Shown: positions 41,894 through 45,627 of the stretch, one piece after another | Numbering within the stretch: position 1 is the stretch's first letter | Layout of the letters: the number at the start of each line of letters is the position of its first letter | Origin: Acidobacteriota bacterium | Lineage (GTDB): Bacteria; Acidobacteriota; JAAYUB01 | Direction: 5' to 3' | NCBI GenBank assembly: GCA_012517875.1 | Contig: JAAYUB010000032.1 | Coordinates: forward strand, 1-45,627 | Length of the DNA stretch: 45,627 nucleotides | Translations under genes and position numbers: made by a program | The notes under the pieces: generated by a model | Databases searched by the model: none | Seen by the model: only the letters and a program-made list of their open reading frames with translations | What the model was told of the DNA's origin: nothing

Positions 41894-43105
41894 ATGGCCC
41901 ACAAACTGCTGCTCGCCGACGACAGCATCACCATCCAGAAGGTGGTCAGCCTGACCTTCGCCGAGGAGGACTTCGAGGTCATTTGTGTCGGCAACGGCGA
42001 GATCGCGATCGAAAAAATCGGCGAGATCCGGCCTGACGTCGTCCTGGCCGACATCTTCATGCCCCGGAAAACCGGTTACGAGGTGTGCGAGTTTGTCAAG
42101 CGCACACCCCATTTGCGCCATATTCCGGTCATTCTGCTCGTGGGAACGTTTGAACCGTTCGACAAGAACGAAGCGGCCCGTGTGGGTGCCAACGCCCACG
42201 TCACCAAGCCGTTTGAGACCACATCGCTCATCCGGCTGGTGCGGCAGTCGGTATCCAACGCGCCCAAGCCCGAGGCGGCGCCCGCCAAGACGGTGACGCC
42301 GCCTGCCCTCGACGCCGATCGGACATTCCAGATCCAGCTCTCGGAGATGGACGAGCGGCTCGGGCGCACCCAGCCCCCCAAGCCGGCCGCTCCCCCTGAG
42401 ATTTTGGACATCCCGGCCCGGAAAACCCGGGAGCCGGCGCCTCAGGATCTGGAGCGCACCCTGCTCTCCGCGCCCGTCTCGCCGGCAGCTGCACTGGGTC
42501 CCGACGAAGTGATCCTGGAGCCCGAAGAGGAACTCATCGTCCCGCCTGCGTCGCCGCAAGCGATGGAAGAGGAGCTGTTCATCCCGGAGGCTCCTGCCAT
42601 GCCCCCCCCGCCCGCCGCCGAGGCTGAGCTGCTGGCGGTGCCGCCTCTGGCCCGACGCATCCAGCGTCCTCCCGACGAGGACATTCTGGGCATCTTCGAG
42701 CTCATCGGCCTAGACCGTCTCATCGCGCGGCAGCACAGCCTCGAGGAGGCAGTGCGTCGTGAGCGTGAGGCCGCCGCGGCCCCGCGGGTCGCCGCCGTGG
42801 CCGAGCCCGAACCGGCGGCGCCACCCGTCGAGGCCGAACTCGAGGAAGTCGTGGCGGCTGCTGCTCCCGTGGTCGGCTTCTCCGCCGCGGCGCCCGTCGA
42901 GCCCGCCTTCGCCCCGGCCGAGGCACCGACCCCGACCGCCGCGACCGAGTTGACCGAAGACCTGGTCACCCGAATCGCCCGGATGGTCATCGAGCGCCTG
43001 AGTGAGAAAGTGGTCCGGGAGATCGCCTGGGAGGTGGTGCCGGATCTGTCCGAGACCATCATCCGCAATGAATTGAAGCGGCTGAAGGACGAGGGCAAGT
43101 TCTGA
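41894..43105 (+). CDS. Response regulator receiver protein with Ala/Pro-rich linker and conserved C-terminal helix
   Basis: 403 residues. Receiver domain at 1-122: acidic pair Asp9-Asp10, phospho-acceptor Asp53 in VVLADIFMP, and Lys105 in VTKPF. It is followed by about 220 residues of Ala/Pro/Glu-rich low complexity. A final helical segment of about 50 residues (LVTRIARMVIERLSEKVVRE, IAWEVVPDLSETIIRNEL) resembles the tail of receiver proteins in Acidobacteriota and Myxococcota. No DNA-binding or enzyme domain, so the output is probably protein-protein contact. No histidine kinase is adjacent. Confidence 0.88.
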   Translation: MAHKLLLADDSITIQKVVSLTFAEEDFEVICVGNGEIAIEKIGEIRPDVVLADIFMPRKTGYEVCEFVKRTPHLRHIPVILLVGTFEPFDKNEAARVGANAHVTKPFETTSLIRLVRQSVSNAPKPEAAPAKTVTPPALDADRTFQIQLSEMDERLGRTQPPKPAAPPEILDIPARKTREPAPQDLERTLLSAPVSPAAALGPDEVILEPEEELIVPPASPQAMEEELFIPEAPAMPPPPAAEAELLAVPPLARRIQRPPDEDILGIFELIGLDRLIARQHSLEEAVRREREAAAAPRVAAVAEPEPAAPPVEAELEEVVAAAAPVVGFSAAAPVEPAFAPAEAPTPTAATELTEDLVTRIARMVIERLSEKVVREIAWEVVPDLSETIIRNELKRLKDEGKF

Positions 43106-43230
43106 CCCGGCCGGCCGCGGCGCGCGGCGGCGACCCGGACGGCCACATCCCCGCGCATCCACCGATGCAATCCGTCCCTCACAGCATCATCCATTGACGG
43201 ACTGTTGGTTGGCCCACGACCGAGCCGCGG

Positions 43231-43259
43231 CTGGACGCGTCGCCGATTTTAGGTATAAT
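43231..43259 (+). promoter_or_regulatory. Promoter of birA-ftsY
   Basis: Perfect TATAAT (43254-43259) with a poor -35 (CTGGAC, 43231-43236) at 17 bases. The transcript should start about 23 bases before ATG 43289. Confidence 0.5.
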
Positions 43260-43288
43260 GTGGTGTTTTCGCCGCATTCCGGCGAGAC

Positions 43289-44167
43289 ATGGCAACCATG
43301 AATCGCAAACCACATTCACCGCAATCCAGCGCCCCTGCGGGCGCCGAATCGTCCCGGGCCCCCGGCAGCCCGGGCGGCTGCCCCTATGCGCCCATGGCGT
43401 GTGAACTGGAAATGTTCCGCCACATCCACCACGTCCGCGGCTTTGGAGAGGTGGACTCCACCAACTCCACGGCCCGCGCGCTCGGGGAGGCCGGCGACAT
43501 TCCGCCGGGCACCCTGGTGGTGGCCAACGCCCAGCGCGCCGGGCGGGGCCGCCTGGACCACACCTGGTACTCTCCGGCCGGCCAGGGGATCTATGCCTCG
43601 CTGTTTCTGGCACCCATGGTGACGCTGGCGCAGGCGCACTGCGTGACCCTGGTGACAGGGCTGTCGGTGGCCCAGGCCCTGTCCCTGGCCCACCCGACGC
43701 TGGCCCGCCACCTCGACATCAAGTGGCCCAACGACGTCCTGTGGCAGGGCCGCAAGCTGGGCGGCATTCTCGTGGAGTCCAGCCTCCAGGACAACACCCT
43801 CCGGCACCTTGTGGTGGGAATCGGGATCAACGTGGCGCAGACGGCTTTCCCCGAGGACATCCGAACCCGCGCCGTCTCGGTGGCTCAGGCCGCCGGCACC
43901 ATCGTCTCCCGGCACGATCTGCTGGTGCGCGTTCTGGGCTGTCTCGACGCAAACCTCGGCCGCTTGGGCGACGGCGCCTGGCCGGACCTGCGCCGGCAGT
44001 GGGAGGAGTCCTCCTCGTTTGCCCGCGGCCGCAAGGTCAAGTTCTTCGAACGGGGCCGACCGCTCCTGGGCACCACCTGCGGTCTGATGGACGACGGGGC
44101 GCTCGGCGTGCAGCTGCGGGACGGTGAGCGCAAGGCGCTCTACCACGGCGAAATATTCGAATACTGA
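43289..44167 (+). CDS. birA: Biotin--[acetyl-CoA-carboxylase] ligase
   Basis: 292-residue enzyme that makes biotinyl-AMP and biotinylates the carboxyl carrier protein. Seen: GEVDSTNSTARAL, QRAGRGRLDHTWYSPAGQGI (the ATP/biotin loop, normally GRGR-x-GR), DIKWPNDVLWQGRKLGGILV, and HLVVGIGINVAQ. The N-terminal HTH repressor domain of E. coli BirA is absent, so this is the monofunctional type. About 38 N-terminal residues rich in Ser/Pro/Ala precede the catalytic domain; ATG 43289 has only a weak ribosome site and a later start is possible. Confidence 0.93.
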   Translation: MATMNRKPHSPQSSAPAGAESSRAPGSPGGCPYAPMACELEMFRHIHHVRGFGEVDSTNSTARALGEAGDIPPGTLVVANAQRAGRGRLDHTWYSPAGQGIYASLFLAPMVTLAQAHCVTLVTGLSVAQALSLAHPTLARHLDIKWPNDVLWQGRKLGGILVESSLQDNTLRHLVVGIGINVAQTAFPEDIRTRAVSVAQAAGTIVSRHDLLVRVLGCLDANLGRLGDGAWPDLRRQWEESSSFARGRKVKFFERGRPLLGTTCGLMDDGALGVQLRDGERKALYHGEIFEY

Positions 44168-44182
44168 ACGGGATGTGACATC

Positions 44183-45145
44183 ATGGTGACCGGCTTCTTC
44201 AACAAGCTCAAACACGCGGTCAAGAACACCAAGGACCAGTTGGTGGGCCGCATCGAGAACCTGATCCTGGGCGAGAAGCAGTTCAGCGCCTCGACGCTGG
44301 AGCAGCTCGAGACCATCCTCATCGGCGCCGACATCGGGGTCAAGACCACCGAGGAGATCCTGGACCGCGTCCGGCAGGCGGTCTCCCGCGACGCCCTGCA
44401 CGATTTCGACACTCTGGCCGGCCTGATCAAGGGCACCCTGCTCGAGATCCTCTCCCAGCCCGCCGCGGCGCCGGCGGGCCCGGCCAAGCCGGGGCCGGCC
44501 AAACCGATGCCGGTCGCCCCGCTGGACGGTCAGCCGCGGGTGGTGTTCATCGTGGGCGTCAACGGCGTGGGCAAGACCACCACCATCGGCAAGCTGGCGC
44601 ACCGGCTCAGCCAAGCCGGCCGGAAGGTGGTCATCTGCGCCTCCGACACTTTCCGCGCCGCGGCCATCGAGCAGGTGGAGATCTGGGCCCAGCGCTCCGG
44701 CGCGTCGCTGATCAAGAAGAGCCAGGGCGCCGACCCCGCTGCGGTGCTGCACGATTCGCTGGACGTCGCCGCGCGGGACCGCGCCGACGTGGTCATCGTG
44801 GACACCGCCGGCCGGCTCCACACCAAAACCAACCTGATGAAGGAGTTGGAAAAGATGCACCGCCTGGCCGCCAAGCGGGTGCCGGGAGCCCCCCACGATG
44901 TCTACCTCATCATCGACGCCACCACCGGCCAAAACGGCCTGGTCCAGGCCCGCGAATTTCTCAAGACCACGGGCGTCACGGGACTCATCGTGACGAAGCT
45001 CGACGGCACCGCCAAGGGGGGGGTCGTCGTGGCGATCGCCCGCGAGCTCCGGCTGCCCATCCGCTACGTGGGCGTAGGCGAGAAAATGGAAGATCTCATC
45101 GACTTCAGTCCCGAGGACTTCGTCGAATCCCTCTTCGCTTCTTAG
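44183..45145 (+). CDS. ftsY: Signal recognition particle receptor FtsY
   Basis: 320-residue SRP GTPase that docks ribosome-SRP complexes at the membrane. The N domain (1-90) includes LETILIGADIGVKTTEEILD. After a short Ala/Pro linker comes the G domain: GVNGVGKTTTIGKLA (125-139), SDTFRAAAIEQ (insertion box), DTAGRLHTKTNLM, DATTGQN, TKLDGTAKGG and GVGEKMEDL. The long acidic A domain of E. coli FtsY is missing, as in many bacteria. 15 bases after birA. Confidence 0.97.
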   Translation: MVTGFFNKLKHAVKNTKDQLVGRIENLILGEKQFSASTLEQLETILIGADIGVKTTEEILDRVRQAVSRDALHDFDTLAGLIKGTLLEILSQPAAAPAGPAKPGPAKPMPVAPLDGQPRVVFIVGVNGVGKTTTIGKLAHRLSQAGRKVVICASDTFRAAAIEQVEIWAQRSGASLIKKSQGADPAAVLHDSLDVAARDRADVVIVDTAGRLHTKTNLMKELEKMHRLAAKRVPGAPHDVYLIIDATTGQNGLVQAREFLKTTGVTGLIVTKLDGTAKGGVVVAIARELRLPIRYVGVGEKMEDLIDFSPEDFVESLFAS

Positions 45146-45151
45146 TCTCTT

Positions 45152-45265
45152 TCGTAATCATGATTTGTAATCGCAATCGTGCTCGTAATCGTCATCGAGG
45201 CTCGGGGCTCGATGCTCAGTAGCGTTTCACGGGCTTCGGAAACAGGTGCTGGGACCTGGGTGCTG
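45152..45265 (-). repeat. Dispersed intergenic repeat, copy B (inverted)
   Basis: Reverse complement reads AGCACCTGT, CCGAAGCCCG (45239-45230), CCTCGATGACGATTACGAGC (45201-45182), CACGATTGCGATTAC and so on, the same words as the copy at 8041-8180 in opposite orientation. Confidence 0.55.
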
Positions 45266-45291
45266 GATCCCAGAACCCAGATCATAGTAAC

Positions 45292-45339
45292 CATTCACCC
45301 GTTCACTCATTCACCGACTCACCGATTCACCGATTCCCT
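45292..45339. repeat. Tandem octamer repeat, six units
   Basis: Six 8-base units on the plus strand: CATTCACC, CGTTCACT, CATTCACC, GACTCACC, GATTCACC, GATTCCCT. The tract begins outside and runs into the 3' end of the pyruvate-kinase-like gene, coding its last residues. Confidence 0.75.
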
Positions 45340-45627
45340 CTTCCTCCCACGCTTCGACGATTGCGCGCAGCTCCGCCACCGCCGCCACCGGCGCCGGCCC
45401 CACTGCCGTCTCTTCAGACAGGATGAAGCCGGTGGCGCCATGCATCAGGGCGTAGTGGAGCGCCGCCCGCTCCGCCCGGGTCACCGCCTGGCCTGCGGCG
45501 CCCGACGGCAGGAGACCGCCGGCCAGGAACATGCCCTTGCCCGCCGCGCGCGCCGCCTCGAGCAGCCGCCGCTCGATCCCCGGCAGCCGGGCCGGCGGCA
45601 CCTGGGTGCCCAGATCGCCGCGGGCAA
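45311..45627 (-). CDS. Degenerate pyruvate-kinase-like protein, 3' end (gene continues off the window)
   Basis: About 105 residues, open to the right edge. ARGDLGTQVP, LLEAARAAGKGMFLAGGLLP and ILSEETAVGPAPVAAVAEL match the end of the pyruvate kinase barrel (ARGDLG with its Mg2+ Asp; S-x-E-T-A-x-G). The usual ATQML-E-S-M reads AGGLLPSG, so the catalytic Thr is lost, and the protein stops soon after VEAWEEE without the C-terminal regulatory domain. It is probably not a functional pyruvate kinase. The last residues derive from the octamer tract. Confidence 0.75.
   Translation of the reverse strand, partial: ARGDLGTQVPPARLPGIERRLLEAARAAGKGMFLAGGLLPSGAAGQAVTRAERAALHYALMHGATGFILSEETAVGPAPVAAVAELRAIVEAWEEEGIGESVSR

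Overview
This window is chromosomal DNA from a GC-rich, apparently anaerobic or fermentative bacterium. The receiver-domain protein (LLADDSITIQKVV type), exported lipoproteins, a PASTA protein linked to rpe, the ptb/buk pair and a hydrogenase maturation gene would fit an Acidobacteriota-like Gram-negative lineage. That placement is an inference from gene style only; no rRNA or tRNA gene is visible.

Layout. Bases 1-1358 (+) hold the end of rlmN, a small acidic protein and a soluble Ser/His S26-type peptidase. Bases 1406-4677 (-) hold two tandem 6-pyruvoyl-tetrahydropterin synthase paralogues, a short-chain dehydrogenase, an NrnA-like DHH phosphoesterase, and a DUF7662-SHOCT protein with its own promoter and terminator beside an AT-rich stretch. 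Bases 4984-7870 (+) are def-fmt-rsmB. A repeat-bearing gap follows, then a formylglycine-generating-enzyme-like lipoprotein, and then hsp20, a secreted unknown and hypD, all on the minus strand.

Bases 11641-27220 (-) are one complete S10-spc-alpha ribosomal protein cluster of 31 genes, rpsJ to rplQ. It has a strong promoter with an upstream A-tract, a leader of about 245 nt and an intrinsic terminator. rpmJ (37 aa), rpmC, rpsS and secY were placed by hand. Upstream on the same strand lie a divergent MgtE-type transporter and a DUF2314-like lipoprotein.

Bases 30140-33441 (+) are butyrate kinase, phosphate butyryltransferase and an AlaA-like aminotransferase. Opposite them are an exported SurE phosphatase and a dihydrolipoamide dehydrogenase gene broken by an in-frame TAA. 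Together these could form an amino-acid to acyl-CoA to acyl-phosphate to ATP route, if the remaining enzymes are elsewhere. Bases 35975-45145 (+) hold a PilZ protein, an exported alkaline phosphatase, an unknown protein coupled to an unusual iron-sulfur protein, PASTA-rpe-bamD, a receiver-domain protein, birA and ftsY. The right edge holds the end of a degenerate pyruvate-kinase-like gene whose stop lies in an octamer repeat tract.

Most of the window is conserved housekeeping DNA. No wholly new system is evident. The best leads are the unknown plus cysteine-stripped Fe-S pair (37665-39271), the MgtE homologue lacking its pore signature, the interrupted lpd, the pterin cassette, and an intergenic repeat family present near 8.1 kb and again, inverted, near 45.2 kb.
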